A stretch of 64,000 nucleotides of DNA from Geomicrobium sp. JCM 19038 (GCF_000698125.1 NZ_BAXA01000014.1:1-64000); one strand, 5' to 3'. Counted from the first letter of the stretch, positions 47,536 to 57,108 are shown. A program made the numbers and translations. Notes: generated by a model not told the origin, from the letters alone.

Positions 47536-48480
47536 ATGATTGAAATCGAAAAGCCAAGCATTGAAACGATCGAAGTCAGCGAGGATGCTAAATACGGCAA
47601 ATTCGTTGTGGAGCCTTTGGAACGTGGCTATGGTACGACATTAGGGAACTCCTTACGTCGAATCCTATTATCCTCCCTCCCAGGGTCTGCGATTACCAAT
47701 GTTCAAATTGACAGTGTTCTTCATGAGTTCTCAACGATTGAGGGCGTGGTTGAAGATGTCACAACGATCATTTTGAACTTGAAAAAACTAGCTCTGAACA
47801 TTCATTCGGATGAAGAAAAAGTGCTTGAAATTGACGCAAATGGAGAAGGTGTCGTCACTGCACGTGACATCAACCATGACAGCGACGTAGATATCTTAAA
47901 TTCGGATCTTCACATTGCTACTTTAACAAAGGGTGCACAGTTGCATATGCGTATGACAGCGAAACGCGGACGCGGTTATGTTCCTGCTGAAGGAAACAAT
48001 CATGAAGATTTACCAATCGGAGTTCTTCCGATTGATTCGATTTTTACACCGGTATCTCGTGTAAACTATCAAGTTGAAAACACTCGTGTTGGTCAAATTA
48101 CCAACTACGATAAATTGACACTTGATGTTTGGACAGATGGTAGCATCCGTCCTGAAGAAGCCGTTTCTCTAGGTGCGAAGATTATGAACGAGCATCTGAA
48201 CATCTTCATTGGCTTGACCGATCAAGCACAGAATGCGGAGATTATGGTGGAAAAAGAGGAAGACCAAAAAGAGAAAGTGCTAGAAATGACAATCGAAGAA
48301 CTCGATTTGTCTGTTCGCTCATACAATTGTTTGAAGCGTGCTGGCATCAATACGGTTCAAGAGCTCACTCAGAAGTCTGAAGAAGACATGATGAAAGTGC
48401 GTAACCTTGGACGTAAGTCTCTAGAAGAAGTACAAGAAAAGCTTGGTGAACTTAGTCTCGGTTTACGTAACGAAGATTAA
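47536..48480 (+). CDS. rpoA: RNA polymerase alpha subunit
   Basis: Assembles the polymerase and contacts UP elements and activators. 314 aa: N-terminal domain with [21 protein letters not shown]-terminal domain with [18 protein letters not shown] and [11 protein letters not shown]. Frame intact; AAGGAGGA precedes the ATG. Confidence 0.98.
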   Translation: MIEIEKPSIETIEVSEDAKYGKFVVEPLERGYGTTLGNSLRRILLSSLPGSAITNVQIDSVLHEFSTIEGVVEDVTTIILNLKKLALNIHSDEEKVLEIDANGEGVVTARDINHDSDVDILNSDLHIATLTKGAQLHMRMTAKRGRGYVPAEGNNHEDLPIGVLPIDSIFTPVSRVNYQVENTRVGQITNYDKLTLDVWTDGSIRPEEAVSLGAKIMNEHLNIFIGLTDQAQNAEIMVEKEEDQKEKVLEMTIEELDLSVRSYNCLKRAGINTVQELTQKSEEDMMKVRNLGRKSLEEVQEKLGELSLGLRNED

Positions 48481-48574
48481 GGATCCACGTTGTTTAGAAT
48501 GAGTAAAAGTATTGGGCAATGCTTAACTCTTTCTAAACAGAAGATATAGGCTCAGTTGAAGGAGGGAAACGATT

Positions 48575-48940
48575 ATGGCATACGCAAAACTAGGACGTGA
48601 CAGCTCTGCTCGTAAAGCTCTTTTCCGCGATCTTGCAACCGATTTGCTCATCAACGAAAAGATTGTTACGACTGAATCGAAGGCGAAAGCTTTACGCCCG
48701 ATTGTAGAGAAAGTCATCACACTTGGTAAACGCGGAGATCTTCATGCTCGTCGTCAAGCGGCATCATTCATTCGTAATGAGAACGTTAGCGAAGAAAGTG
48801 ATAGCCAAAACGCAGTTCAGAAATTGTTCAGCGAAATTGGTCCACGCTACGAAGATCGTCAAGGTGGTTACACTCGTATTGTTAAGATGGAACCACGTAA
48901 AGGTGACGGTGCACCGATGGCAGTCATCGAACTCGTATAA
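48575..48940 (+). CDS. rplQ: Ribosomal protein L17
   Basis: Exit-side 50S protein, 121 aa: [20 protein letters not shown] and [20 protein letters not shown]. Last ribosomal gene of the alpha operon, followed by a terminator. Confidence 0.98.
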   Translation: MAYAKLGRDSSARKALFRDLATDLLINEKIVTTESKAKALRPIVEKVITLGKRGDLHARRQAASFIRNENVSEESDSQNAVQKLFSEIGPRYEDRQGGYTRIVKMEPRKGDGAPMAVIELV

Positions 48941-48952
48941 CATTCGTTTTGG

Positions 48953-48988
48953 GGCAGGACGGGGACCACTTCGTCACTGCCTTTTTTT
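48953..48988 (+). terminator. Intrinsic terminator after rplQ
   Basis: GGCAG+GACG pairs with CGTC+(A bulge)+CTGCC, followed by seven T. It separates the ribosomal cluster from the ECF transporter genes. Confidence 0.9.
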
Positions 48989-49068
48989 AGTTACTTTGGG
49001 CTGATGATGCTTCGCACCGTTTTTATCGATACACTTTCTTTATTGATTACAAAAGGGGGGAGAAATGT

Positions 49069-49899
49069 TTGTCTACAATTGAGTGTAAGAATGTTTATTT
49101 CAAATATACAGACGAGCAAGATTGGATTATTCAAGATCTCTCCATTACAATTAAACAAGGAGAATGGGTATCAATTTTAGGGACGAATGGTTCGGGAAAA
49201 TCAACGCTAGCTAGGTTGATCAATGCTCTCTTAACTCCTACCTCAGGGGCGGTTACTGTAGCAGGTAAATCAACAGACGATGAAGGTGAAATATGGAATA
49301 TTCGTCAGAAAGCCGGTATGGTTTTTCAAAATCCGGATCATCAATTTGTTGCAGCGACTGTTCGAGATGACATTGCTTTTGGCTTAGAGAATGCTGGAGT
49401 TGATCGTGATGAAATGCTTAAGCGTATTGCCTCGGCTAGTGAGCGTGTAGGTGTCGATGAACTGCTTTCCGCGGAACCTCATCGTTTATCAGGTGGACAA
49501 AAGCAACGAGCCGCTATTGCAGGTGTGCTTGCTTTACAACCGGATATTATGATCTTTGATGAAGCAACTGCGATGCTTGATCCTAAAGGACGTAAAGAAG
49601 TGATGGCAACGATGAAGCAGTTGCATGAACGAGGTATTACGATCTTAATGATTACTCATGAGCTTGAAGAAGCACTCGAATCGGACCGGGTCGTCTTCAT
49701 GGAACATGGGAAAATTATCAATGATTCTAAGGCAGAGGAGTTCTTTCAAAAGCCAGAATTTCTCGTAGAACGTGATTTTCATTTGCCTTACTTCTTACAA
49801 GTTCAAAAGCATCTTGTAGAGAACGGCTTTCAAACGAACTATCTGTTAGATGAAGACGAGTGGGTGAAGTCACTGTGCACATCAAATTCGAGGATGTAA
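49069..49899 (+). CDS. ecfA1: EcfA1, energy-coupling factor transporter ATPase
   Basis: One of two ATPases of the ECF module that powers vitamin and cobalt uptake through exchangeable S-components. 276 aa: Walker A GTNGSGKSTLARL, Q-loop VFQNPDHQF, signature LSGGQKQR, Walker B IMIFDEATAMLDP, His switch ITHELEE. TTG49069 follows AAAGGGGGGAG. Its end overlaps ecfA2 by 25 nt. Confidence 0.95.
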   Translation: MSTIECKNVYFKYTDEQDWIIQDLSITIKQGEWVSILGTNGSGKSTLARLINALLTPTSGAVTVAGKSTDDEGEIWNIRQKAGMVFQNPDHQFVAATVRDDIAFGLENAGVDRDEMLKRIASASERVGVDELLSAEPHRLSGGQKQRAAIAGVLALQPDIMIFDEATAMLDPKGRKEVMATMKQLHERGITILMITHELEEALESDRVVFMEHGKIINDSKAEEFFQKPEFLVERDFHLPYFLQVQKHLVENGFQTNYLLDEDEWVKSLCTSNSRM

Positions 49900-50741
49900 C
49901 GTATACATATATGCTTGGCTCTCCGTTTGAGAAGAGAGCACTTAATGGCGTTGACGTCTCCATTTCTTCAGGCTCCTTTACTGCGGTCGTTGGTAGCACA
50001 GGATCTGGAAAGTCGACGTTAATGCAACATATCAATGGTCTTCTTGTCCCAACGAGCGGACAAGTTACCGTAGGCTCTACGGTCTTGCAACCAGGAGTAA
50101 AGCGAAAAGTAATTAAGCCGCTACGAAAAAAAGTCGGAATGGTATTTCAATACCCAGAACACCAATTGTTCGGTTCAACGGTTGAAGAGGATATTCTCTT
50201 CGGTCCCATTCAACATGGGATGTCGGTAGAGCGGGTAAAAAGGCGACTTCCCGAGCTCTTAAACTTAGTCGGATTACACGAAGATTATCTTCACGAGTCT
50301 CCATTTCAATTAAGTGGTGGTCAAATGAGACGGGTAGCCATTGCAGGGGTGCTCGCAACAGAACCTGAGGTATTAATATTAGATGAGCCAGCTGCTGGGC
50401 TTGATCCTTCGGGTCACCGAGCGTTATTACAATTGTTTAGAAGTTGGCATGAGGAACACGGATTAACGACGGTACTCGTTACCCATGACATGGAAGATGC
50501 AGCGAATTATGCGGATGACGTCATTGTCATGAATGAAGGCAGCGTAAAGTTAAAAGGAAAACCAATCGATGTGTTCCGAGAAGTTGAATCGCTTACAGCT
50601 ATGAACTTAGCAGTACCACCTGCTGTTCGAATTGGGATGGCGCTTCGCCGTTCCAACTGGTCAATAGATGTAACGAACCAATCGTCAGAACAACTCGCTG
50701 AGCAGTTGATGACAAATTGGCCAGAAAAAGGGGGACATTAG
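49875..50741 (+). CDS. ecfA2: EcfA2, energy-coupling factor transporter ATPase
   Basis: Second ECF ATPase, 288 aa: GSTGSGKSTLMQH, VFQYPEHQLF, LSGGQMRR, VLILDEPAAGLDP, VTHDMEDA. Start: GTG49875 (HIKFEDVTYTY) fits the family; a GTG at 49860 would add five residues. Both lie inside ecfA1, so translation is probably coupled. Confidence 0.94.
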   Translation: MHIKFEDVTYTYMLGSPFEKRALNGVDVSISSGSFTAVVGSTGSGKSTLMQHINGLLVPTSGQVTVGSTVLQPGVKRKVIKPLRKKVGMVFQYPEHQLFGSTVEEDILFGPIQHGMSVERVKRRLPELLNLVGLHEDYLHESPFQLSGGQMRRVAIAGVLATEPEVLILDEPAAGLDPSGHRALLQLFRSWHEEHGLTTVLVTHDMEDAANYADDVIVMNEGSVKLKGKPIDVFREVESLTAMNLAVPPAVRIGMALRRSNWSIDVTNQSSEQLAEQLMTNWPEKGGH

Positions 50742-50742
50742 T

Positions 50743-51543
50743 GTGCTCCAAAATATCGTAATTGGTCAATATGTTCCTGTTGAGTCCCCGATTCATCGGT
50801 TGGATGCTCGCTCAAAGATTTTAGCGGTCCTACTCATGGCCGTTGTTGTCTTTTTAGCCAATGATGTGGTGACAAATGCGATACTCGTTACATTTGTGAG
50901 TTTGCTCGTGTTGTTATCCAAAGTGCCTCTTCGATTTTTCATAAAAGGCATGCTTCCTATTTTCATATTGATAGCTTTTACATTCATTTTGCATGCGTTA
51001 TTTACGAATGAAGGAGAGGTACTCTTTACGGTACTTGGGTTTTCTGTATATAGCGGGGGAGTCATCCAAGGTTTATTTATTGCGATTCGTATAGGAGCAC
51101 TCGTCGTCATTGCGTCACTGTTAACATTAACGACGTCTCCCATCGATTTGACCGATGGTTTTGAAGCTTATTTGAGACCGTTCAAACGGTTTGGGGTACC
51201 TTCGCACGAAATCGCATTGATGATGGCGATTAGCATAAGACTGATTCCGACGTTATTGTTAGAAGCGGATCGGATCCTTAAAGCGCAATCTGCTCGAGGA
51301 GCAGATTTTACGAAAGGTTCTTTAAAAACGCGGTTAAATACGATGACAGCGTTTATCATTCCACTGTTTGTCCGTTCATTCAAACGTGCAGAAGACATGG
51401 CGACAGCGATGGATGCCCGGGGGTATCGAGGTGGCGAGGGGCGCACGAAGCTGCGTATTCTCAAATGGCAAGGAAAAGATACAGTTGCCATTGTTTTAAT
51501 AGTGTTATTCGGGTGTACCCTTGGTATGCTTCGTTACGTGTAA
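50743..51543 (+). CDS. ecfT: EcfT, ECF transporter transmembrane subunit
   Basis: Scaffold that couples the two ATPases to the S-component. 266 aa with about five hydrophobic segments and two coupling-helix motifs, AQSARGAD (near residue 185) and MDARGYRGG (near 225). GTG50743 begins 1 nt after the ecfA2 stop. No S-component gene lies nearby, as expected for a group II (shared) ECF module. Confidence 0.96.
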   Translation: MLQNIVIGQYVPVESPIHRLDARSKILAVLLMAVVVFLANDVVTNAILVTFVSLLVLLSKVPLRFFIKGMLPIFILIAFTFILHALFTNEGEVLFTVLGFSVYSGGVIQGLFIAIRIGALVVIASLLTLTTSPIDLTDGFEAYLRPFKRFGVPSHEIALMMAISIRLIPTLLLEADRILKAQSARGADFTKGSLKTRLNTMTAFIIPLFVRSFKRAEDMATAMDARGYRGGEGRTKLRILKWQGKDTVAIVLIVLFGCTLGMLRYV

Positions 51544-51557
51544 GAGGTGAGAAAAAG

Positions 51558-52307
51558 ATGCAAAGATGGAAAGTGAAAATCGCTTATGACGGCACTGAAT
51601 TCTCTGGATGGCAGGTGCAACCTGAAAAGCGAACAGTTCAACGGGAAATCAATAGTGCATTGGCGCGTATTCATCAAGGTCAGCAGGTGAACGTCACGGC
51701 ATCGGGACGAACAGATGCCGGTGTGCACGCTAAAGGACAAATCATTCACTTTGATTCTCCGTTACAAATACCGGCTGATCGCTGGTCAAAAGCATTGGGT
51801 GCCCACTTACCAGATGATATTCAAATCATCGAGTCTGTTCCGGTATCTGCGGGTTTTCACGCGCGTTTTGATGCGGCCGCAAAGGAATATCGATATTTTG
51901 TGCGATGTGGTCAAGAGCGGGATGTATTTTCGCGACACTATGCTCACCACGTTTACAAACAGCTTGATGAAAGAGCGATGCAATCAGCATTGGATCATTT
52001 AGTTGGGACGTTTGATTTCTCTTCTTTTTGCGCGAGCAATACGAATGTCGTCGACAAAGTTCGTACCCTCTTCGAGGTGAGGGTTGAACGCATTGCAGAT
52101 GATCAGCTTGTGTTCGTTTTTCGGGGCAATGGGTTTTTGTATAACATGGTGCGGATTATAACCGGAACTGTGTTAGCCGTTGGTACTGGTGAAAAAGATG
52201 CAGGTGAGATGGTTACAATTCGTGATGAGCGGGATCGAAGGTTTGCTGGAAAGACAGCACCAGGTCACGGTCTCTATTTATGGGATGTTTACTATAAAGA
52301 TGTATAG
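51558..52307 (+). CDS. truA: TruA, tRNA pseudouridine(38-40) synthase
   Basis: Modifies the tRNA anticodon stem. 249 aa; catalytic Asp in ASGRTDAGVHAKGQ, further motifs KEYRYFV and FRGNGFLYNMVRIITG. ATG51558 is preceded by AAGAGGTGAG. In B. subtilis rplM follows directly; here a terminator and a foreign-looking operon come next. Confidence 0.96.
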   Translation: MQRWKVKIAYDGTEFSGWQVQPEKRTVQREINSALARIHQGQQVNVTASGRTDAGVHAKGQIIHFDSPLQIPADRWSKALGAHLPDDIQIIESVPVSAGFHARFDAAAKEYRYFVRCGQERDVFSRHYAHHVYKQLDERAMQSALDHLVGTFDFSSFCASNTNVVDKVRTLFEVRVERIADDQLVFVFRGNGFLYNMVRIITGTVLAVGTGEKDAGEMVTIRDERDRRFAGKTAPGHGLYLWDVYYKDV

Positions 52308-52308
52308 C

Positions 52309-52339
52309 AAAAAACAGGCTGTCGAACAGTCTGTTTTTT
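52309..52339 (+). terminator. Intrinsic terminator after truA
   Basis: CAGGCTGT/ACAGTCTG with a CGA loop (one wobble), A-run before and six T after; 8 nt after the truA region ends. Confidence 0.9.
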
Positions 52340-52349
52340 GTTGACTCTG

Positions 52350-52378
52350 TTGTGGAGTAGAGAACTGTAGTATATAAT
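52350..52378 (+). promoter_or_regulatory. Promoter of the SDR operon
   Basis: Perfect -10 TATAAT (52373-52378) with a weak -35 TTGTGG (52350-52355) at 17 bp. A TTGACT at 52341 is 26 bp from the -10 and too far. The weak -35 suits a regulated promoter. Confidence 0.6.
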
Positions 52379-52417
52379 TTAGATATTAGAATATTTAGTC
52401 TTATATAAATATAAAAT

Positions 52418-52431
52418 TGTAAGCGCTCACA
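52418..52431 (+). promoter_or_regulatory. cre site (CcpA-binding) before the SDR gene
   Basis: TGTAAGCGCTCACA fits the catabolite-responsive element TGNAARCGNNNNCA at all fixed positions. It lies about 33 nt after the predicted transcription start and 20 nt before the start codon, a position where CcpA would block elongation. This implies repression of the three genes in the presence of preferred sugars. Confidence 0.75.
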
Positions 52432-52450
52432 AGGAAGGGAGAGAGTCCGT

Positions 52451-53221
52451 GTGTCACGATTTAATCATAAAGTTGCAGTCATAACGGGAGCAGGAAGTGG
52501 AATTGGGGAAGCATTAGCTAAGATTATTGCGAGAGACGGAGGGACGGTCGTACTAGTTGGACGTACAGAGTCTAAGCTTGAGAACGTGGCCAACGCCATT
52601 CGAGAAGAAGTAGGTGAGGGTCGTGCCGTAGTGCATCGAGCAGATGTAACGAAGTCAGAAGACATTGAAGCGTTAACGTCCGTTCTGCAAGAACGATATG
52701 GTTCAGTTGATGTGCTCGTTAACAATGCAGGTGGATCATCAAACAAGACGAACATCTTTGAAATGAGTGAAGACGATTGGGTGAAATCCCAAGATGTAAA
52801 CCTAAAGAGTGTGTTCCTCGTATCGAAGAGCATCGGACAACTTATGAAGAACAATGATAATCAGAAAGATCGTGCGATCGTCAATGTGGCGTCTTTATCT
52901 GGTCATAAAGCAGGTGCGCACATTCCACACTATAGTGCTGCGAAAGCTGCGGTCATGAATTTCTCAAGAGCACTTGCTTATGAACTCGCTCCTTATCAAA
53001 TTCGAGTGAACAGTGTATCTCCAGGTTTTGCTCGTACAGACCTTACGAGTGCAGGGTTAACGAATGATCGCTTTGTTAAAGCAATTGAGAAGAACACTGC
53101 TCTTTCGCGAGTCGGAACGGCTGATGAAATTGCGAATGTCATTGCTTTTGCCGCTTCAAGTGAAGCTTCTTATATGACAGGTAGCGATTTACTCGTTGAT
53201 GGTGGTTGGTTACTTACTTAA
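52451..53221 (+). CDS. Short-chain dehydrogenase/reductase
   Basis: Classical SDR oxidoreductase of 256 aa. Nucleotide-binding TGAGSGIGEALA near residue 12, NNAGG near 90, catalytic Ser in VNVASLSG and the Tyr-x3-Lys motif in HYSAAKAAV, and PGFARTDL after it. The residue after the second beta-strand (VGRTESK) suggests NADP use, though this is uncertain. Substrate unknown. GTG52451 start after GGAAGGGAGAG. First gene of a three-gene operon with an acyl-CoA synthetase and a phosphotriesterase-like enzyme. Confidence 0.88.
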   Translation: MSRFNHKVAVITGAGSGIGEALAKIIARDGGTVVLVGRTESKLENVANAIREEVGEGRAVVHRADVTKSEDIEALTSVLQERYGSVDVLVNNAGGSSNKTNIFEMSEDDWVKSQDVNLKSVFLVSKSIGQLMKNNDNQKDRAIVNVASLSGHKAGAHIPHYSAAKAAVMNFSRALAYELAPYQIRVNSVSPGFARTDLTSAGLTNDRFVKAIEKNTALSRVGTADEIANVIAFAASSEASYMTGSDLLVDGGWLLT

Positions 53222-53257
53222 GATTACAATCTAATTTAGGGTGAGGTGGTTCATTTT

Positions 53258-54922
53258 ATGTTTACTAGACACTATGATCACTGGCCAGAACGTACACCAA
53301 AGCGCTTGAGCATTCCTGAAACAACTCTTTTGGATAATCTAGCTATTAGTGCGAGGCGTTACCCGAATAAACGAGCAATTATTTACTACGATCAAGAAAT
53401 TACTTATCAACAGTTGTATGAAGAGCAAAAGCGAGTAGCGGGTTATTTGCAACACGAGCTCGGTGTGAAAAAAGGTGATCGTGTTCTAATTTACATGCAG
53501 AATAGCCCGCAATATGTCATTGCGATCCACGCTATTATGCGTGCAGAGGCGATTGCAGTGCCAATTAATCCGATGATGGTAACAGAAGAAGTGAAGTTTC
53601 CAATTGAAGATAGTGAGGCGACCGTTGCATTTGTCGGCCAGGAGTTGTTTGAGCGTATTAAACCATTACTTAACATGACGCCTCTTAAACATGTTATTCT
53701 TGCTGCTTATTCTGAGTATTTACCAGAGTCTTGCGAGTATGAGTTACCTCATATTGTAAAAGCACCACCGATTGGGAAGGACTCGAACCATATTTCTTGG
53801 CAAGAAGTGCTGAGGTACGATCAAGCGCCTCTTGCATATAAAGGTGAAGCAGATGATTTGACAGTACTCCCTTATACGTCGGGAACGACGGGATTGCCAA
53901 AAGGCTGTAAGCATACACACAAAACCGTACAAGCAAATGTCATGTCAGGTAGCCATTGGGGCAATGGATCACCAGAGGCAGTGGCACTGGGTGGACTACC
54001 GTTGTTCCACGTAACAGGACTCGTTCATTGTATGTTTGTTCCGATTCATTTAGGAGGAACAGTCGTGTTGATGACGCGTTGGAACCGAGACGTTGCTGGG
54101 AGGTTAATTGAGAAACACGAGTGTACAAACTGGACGAATATCTCGACGATGGTCGTTGATTTTTTAGCCAATCCCAACTTATCAAATTATAACTTAAGTA
54201 GTTTGTTAGCAGTAAATGGAGGCGGTGCAGCGCTTCCGAAAGCTGTCGGTGAGAAGCTCTTTGAAGTAACAGGGTTACGTTATGCTGAAGGGTATGGTCT
54301 AACTGAAACAATCTCAACGACGCATTCGAATCCGATCGGTAAAGCGAAGTTACAATGCCTCGGCATTCCGAGCTTTGATGTCGATAGTCGAGTGGTCGAA
54401 CCACTTACATTACAAGAGTTAGGTCCAGGGCAAGAAGGCGAACTTCTCGTTAATGGCCCTCAAGTGTTTAAAGGGTATTGGAATCGACCAGAAGATACCG
54501 CTCAAGTCTTTGTCGAACTTGATGGCAAGACATTTTTTAGAACAGGTGACATTGTGACGTACGATGAAGATGGGTACTTCTATATTGTTGATCGTGTAAA
54601 GCGAATGATTAATTCTTCGGGATTTAAAGTGTGGCCTGCAGAAGTAGAGTCCAAAATGTACGCTCATCCAGCGGTGCAACAATGTTGCATCATCAGCACA
54701 CCTGACGCAAGACGAGGAGAAACCGTGAAAGCGGTCATTATCTTAAATGACGGTTATGAATCAACGACCGAGCAAGAGATCATTGATTGGGCGAAGGAAA
54801 AGATGGCAGCCTATAAGTACCCTCGAGTCATTGAATTCACAAAAGAACTGCCCGTTTCTGGAAGCGGAAAGATTCTTTGGAGAAAACTGCAAGACGCTGA
54901 ACTTCAAAAATCAAAGTCGTAA
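53258..54922 (+). CDS. Acyl-CoA synthetase (AMP-binding enzyme)
   Basis: Adenylate-forming enzyme that activates a carboxylic acid with ATP and CoA. 554 aa: P-loop-like YTSGTTGLPKGCKHTHK near residue 210, YGLTET near 350, the RTGD hinge region (FFRTGDIVTYDEDGYFYIVD), and the C-terminal catalytic Lys in SGSGKILWRKL. Closest to long/medium-chain fatty acid CoA ligases; the substrate cannot be read from sequence. ATG53258 is 8 nt after GAGGTGG. 36 nt after the SDR gene; 18 nt before the next. Confidence 0.88.
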   Translation: MFTRHYDHWPERTPKRLSIPETTLLDNLAISARRYPNKRAIIYYDQEITYQQLYEEQKRVAGYLQHELGVKKGDRVLIYMQNSPQYVIAIHAIMRAEAIAVPINPMMVTEEVKFPIEDSEATVAFVGQELFERIKPLLNMTPLKHVILAAYSEYLPESCEYELPHIVKAPPIGKDSNHISWQEVLRYDQAPLAYKGEADDLTVLPYTSGTTGLPKGCKHTHKTVQANVMSGSHWGNGSPEAVALGGLPLFHVTGLVHCMFVPIHLGGTVVLMTRWNRDVAGRLIEKHECTNWTNISTMVVDFLANPNLSNYNLSSLLAVNGGGAALPKAVGEKLFEVTGLRYAEGYGLTETISTTHSNPIGKAKLQCLGIPSFDVDSRVVEPLTLQELGPGQEGELLVNGPQVFKGYWNRPEDTAQVFVELDGKTFFRTGDIVTYDEDGYFYIVDRVKRMINSSGFKVWPAEVESKMYAHPAVQQCCIISTPDARRGETVKAVIILNDGYESTTEQEIIDWAKEKMAAYKYPRVIEFTKELPVSGSGKILWRKLQDAELQKSKS

Positions 54923-54940
54923 TCGAAAAGGGGAGTAGTG

Positions 54941-55945
54941 ATGAATTCACATGTAGAAACGGTCACAGGTCGATTGGCAATTGAAGATCTAGGTAAAACG
55001 ATGATGCATGAACATTTCATCTTTGGCTACCCAGGCTTTGAGGGTGACGTGACGCTCGGGTGTTACGACCGTGAAGAGGCATTACGAGTTGGTATTGAGG
55101 TATGTGAGAAGTTGCAACAATTTGGGGTGAACACCGTGGTGGATCCGACGCCAAACGATTGTGGGCGTGATCCAGAGATGCTTAAAGAAATTTCTCTGCG
55201 CACAGGAATGAACATCATCTGTGCAAGTGGTTATTATTATGAAGGTGAAGGGGCGCCAGCCTACTTCAAAGCACGAGTGGGATTAAGCAATGCTGAAGAA
55301 GAGATTTACGAGATGTTCTATAAGGAAGTCACAGATGGCATCGCTGGGACTGGTATTAAGCCAGGAGTTATTAAAGTAGGTTCCAGTCGAGGTGTGATTA
55401 CAGAATATGAACAGATGTTTTTTAGGCAAGCCGCACGGATCCAAAAGGAAACGGGCATTCCGATTATGACTCATACGCAAGAAGGAACAATGGGCATCGA
55501 GCAAATCGAGCTTCTTCTTGCGCACGGAGCGGATCCTGCGAAGGTTGTGATCGGTCATATGGACGGTACGACGAACATTCGTGATCACCTGAGCGTATTA
55601 GAGCGTGGCGTGACGATTGGGTTTGACCGTTTTGGCTTGGAAGGACTAGTAGGTACACCTCGTGATGAGGAAAGAAAATCGACTCTCTTAGGGTTACTTG
55701 CGATGGGCTATGAAGAACAGATCATTCTCTCCCATGATACCGTTAATTATTGGCGAGGTAGACCTTTGCCTGAAAGCGATTTCATGAAGAGGATTTTGCA
55801 GAAGTGGCATGTCGGTCATCTATTTGAGAAGGTCATACCAGAGTTACAACAGTCCGGTGTTACAGACAGGACGTTAAACCAGATCTTTACAGGAAACCCA
55901 AGTCGCGTTTTTATGGGTAAGGCGATCAGCGTGAAGCCTTTATAG
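54941..55945 (+). CDS. Phosphotriesterase-family hydrolase (lactonase-like)
   Basis: Amidohydrolase-fold two-metal enzyme of 334 aa. Ligands are all visible: HxH in MMHEHFIFG, the Lys expected to be carboxylated in GVIKVGSSRG, His in IMTHTQEG, His in VIGHMDG, and Asp in LSHDTVNYW. Natural members of this family are often lactonases (including acyl-homoserine lactones) rather than phosphotriesterases. Followed by a terminator. Together with the synthetase and SDR it could open a lactone, activate the acid and oxidise the hydroxyl; that pathway is inference. Confidence 0.87.
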   Translation: MNSHVETVTGRLAIEDLGKTMMHEHFIFGYPGFEGDVTLGCYDREEALRVGIEVCEKLQQFGVNTVVDPTPNDCGRDPEMLKEISLRTGMNIICASGYYYEGEGAPAYFKARVGLSNAEEEIYEMFYKEVTDGIAGTGIKPGVIKVGSSRGVITEYEQMFFRQAARIQKETGIPIMTHTQEGTMGIEQIELLLAHGADPAKVVIGHMDGTTNIRDHLSVLERGVTIGFDRFGLEGLVGTPRDEERKSTLLGLLAMGYEEQIILSHDTVNYWRGRPLPESDFMKRILQKWHVGHLFEKVIPELQQSGVTDRTLNQIFTGNPSRVFMGKAISVKPL

Positions 55946-55958
55946 AAGCGGGTTTCGA

Positions 55959-55986
55959 GCCATCTCATAGGAGGTGGCTTTTCTTT
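55959..55986 (+). terminator. Terminator after the phosphotriesterase gene
   Basis: 8-bp stem GCCATCTC/GAGGTGGC (one wobble), loop ATAG, then TTTTCTTT. It closes the inserted operon. Confidence 0.85.
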
Positions 55987-56006
55987 ATCAATTTTGCTTA
56001 TATTAA

Positions 56007-56035
56007 TTGACTTTGGGCTAGAACTATTATATGAT
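56007..56035 (+). promoter_or_regulatory. Promoter of rplM-rpsI
   Basis: -35 TTGACT (56007-56012), 17-bp spacer, -10 TATGAT (56030-56035), giving a leader of about 95 nt. Confidence 0.8.
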
Positions 56036-56041
56036 GTTAGT

Positions 56042-56138
56042 TGGCATTTCAAACTCCACTGCCCCGGAGAATGAAATAAACGAGAACAACAAACTGATTG
56101 TTAAATAAATGAATGATCTTGAACGAGGAGGTTCCACC
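56042..56138 (+). promoter_or_regulatory. Putative L13-type leader of rplM
   Basis: Untranslated leader before rplM. The GAGGAGG ribosome-binding site sits in the loop of a small hairpin GAAC/GTTC (about 56121-56134). L13 leaders are known in bacilli as sites of autogenous control; I assign this by position and by the sequestered site, not by a full motif match. Confidence 0.5.
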
Positions 56139-56576
56139 ATGCGTACAACTTATATGGCTAAAGCAAATGAAATCGAACGTAAATGGTACGTGATTGATGC
56201 TGCAGGTCAAACTCTCGGACGTTTGGCTAGTGAAGTTGCTTCAATCCTACGCGGTAAAAACAAACCTGAGTTCACTCCACACGTTGACACAGGTGACAAT
56301 GTCATCATCATCAATGCTGAGAAAATTGAACTTACAGGTAAGAAGTGGACAGACAAAGTTTACTATCGTCACAGTGGCTATCGCGGAGGGATTAAATCGA
56401 CTCGCGCGATCGACATGCGTCAAAGCAAGCCAGAGAAGATTATTGAACTTGCAGTACACGGAATGCTTCCAAAGAACGCACTCGGTCGTCAAACGATCAA
56501 GAAGCTTCACGTATACGCAGGACCAGAGCATAAGCACGAAGCACAAAAACCAGAAGCTTACGAGCTACGTGGATAA
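56139..56576 (+). CDS. rplM: Ribosomal protein L13
   Basis: Early-assembly 50S protein. 145 aa: [36 protein letters not shown] and [14 protein letters not shown]56139 (MRTTYM) matches the family; the in-frame ATG at 56109 is upstream of the ribosome-binding site. Confidence 0.97.
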   Translation: MRTTYMAKANEIERKWYVIDAAGQTLGRLASEVASILRGKNKPEFTPHVDTGDNVIIINAEKIELTGKKWTDKVYYRHSGYRGGIKSTRAIDMRQSKPEKIIELAVHGMLPKNALGRQTIKKLHVYAGPEHKHEAQKPEAYELRG

Positions 56577-56594
56577 TTAAGAGGAGGGTTTGAA

Positions 56595-56987
56595 TTGACA
56601 GCTTTGCAATATTACGGTACAGGCCGTCGTAAGAACTCAACTGCTCGTGTATTCGTCACACCGGGCAGCGGTAAAGTAACGATCAACAAGCGTGACATGG
56701 ATGAGTACTTCGATTACGAAACACTCAAGATGGTTGTTCGCGCACCATTTGTTGAAACAGGAACAGAGAACCAATATGACATTAAAGTTAATGTTCATGG
56801 TGGTGGATTCACAGGTCAAGCGGGAGCGATCCAACTCGGTCTTTCACGCGCACTTCTTGAAGTTGATCCTGAATACCGCAAAACACTTAAAGAAAAAGGC
56901 TTCTTAACTCGTGATTCAAGAATGAAAGAGCGTAAGAAATACGGTCTTAAAGCTGCACGTCGTGCACCACAATTCTCGAAGCGTTAA
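56595..56987 (+). CDS. rpsI: Ribosomal protein S9
   Basis: 30S head protein whose C-terminal tail reaches the P-site tRNA. 130 aa ending [28 protein letters not shown] at the start. TTG56595 is the start, after GAGGAGGG. The integrative element begins just beyond its terminator. Confidence 0.97.
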   Translation: MTALQYYGTGRRKNSTARVFVTPGSGKVTINKRDMDEYFDYETLKMVVRAPFVETGTENQYDIKVNVHGGGFTGQAGAIQLGLSRALLEVDPEYRKTLKEKGFLTRDSRMKERKKYGLKAARRAPQFSKR

Positions 56988-57000
56988 GATACTACCTTTA

Positions 57001-57037
57001 CAAAAGCCCCCAAACCACTATGGTTGGGGGTTTTGTT
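57001..57037. terminator. Terminator after rpsI
   Basis: CAAAAGCCCCCAAACC pairs with GGTTGGGGGTTTTG (one A bulge), loop of about 5 nt; A-run before and T-run after, so usable in both directions. Confidence 0.92.
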
Positions 57038-57077
57038 ATGCATGCGAGTCTTTTAAAATGGGTCAAAATTTAGGTGC

Positions 57078-57108
57078 GTAGTATACAGGTAGTATACGAG
57101 TAGTATGC
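57078..57108. repeat. Three 9-bp direct repeats, 11-bp period
   Basis: GTAGTATAC at 57078 and 57089, and GTAGTATGC at 57100: exact 11-bp spacing, one helical turn. They lie between the rpsI terminator and the phage genes and are likely arm-type integrase or excisionase sites at the end of the element. The attachment core cannot be defined because the other end is outside the window. Confidence 0.6.

Noticed and set aside
57078-57108. Short repeats as a CRISPR array
   Set aside because: The repeats are 9 bp with 2-bp gaps; CRISPR repeats and spacers are far longer and no cas genes are present.
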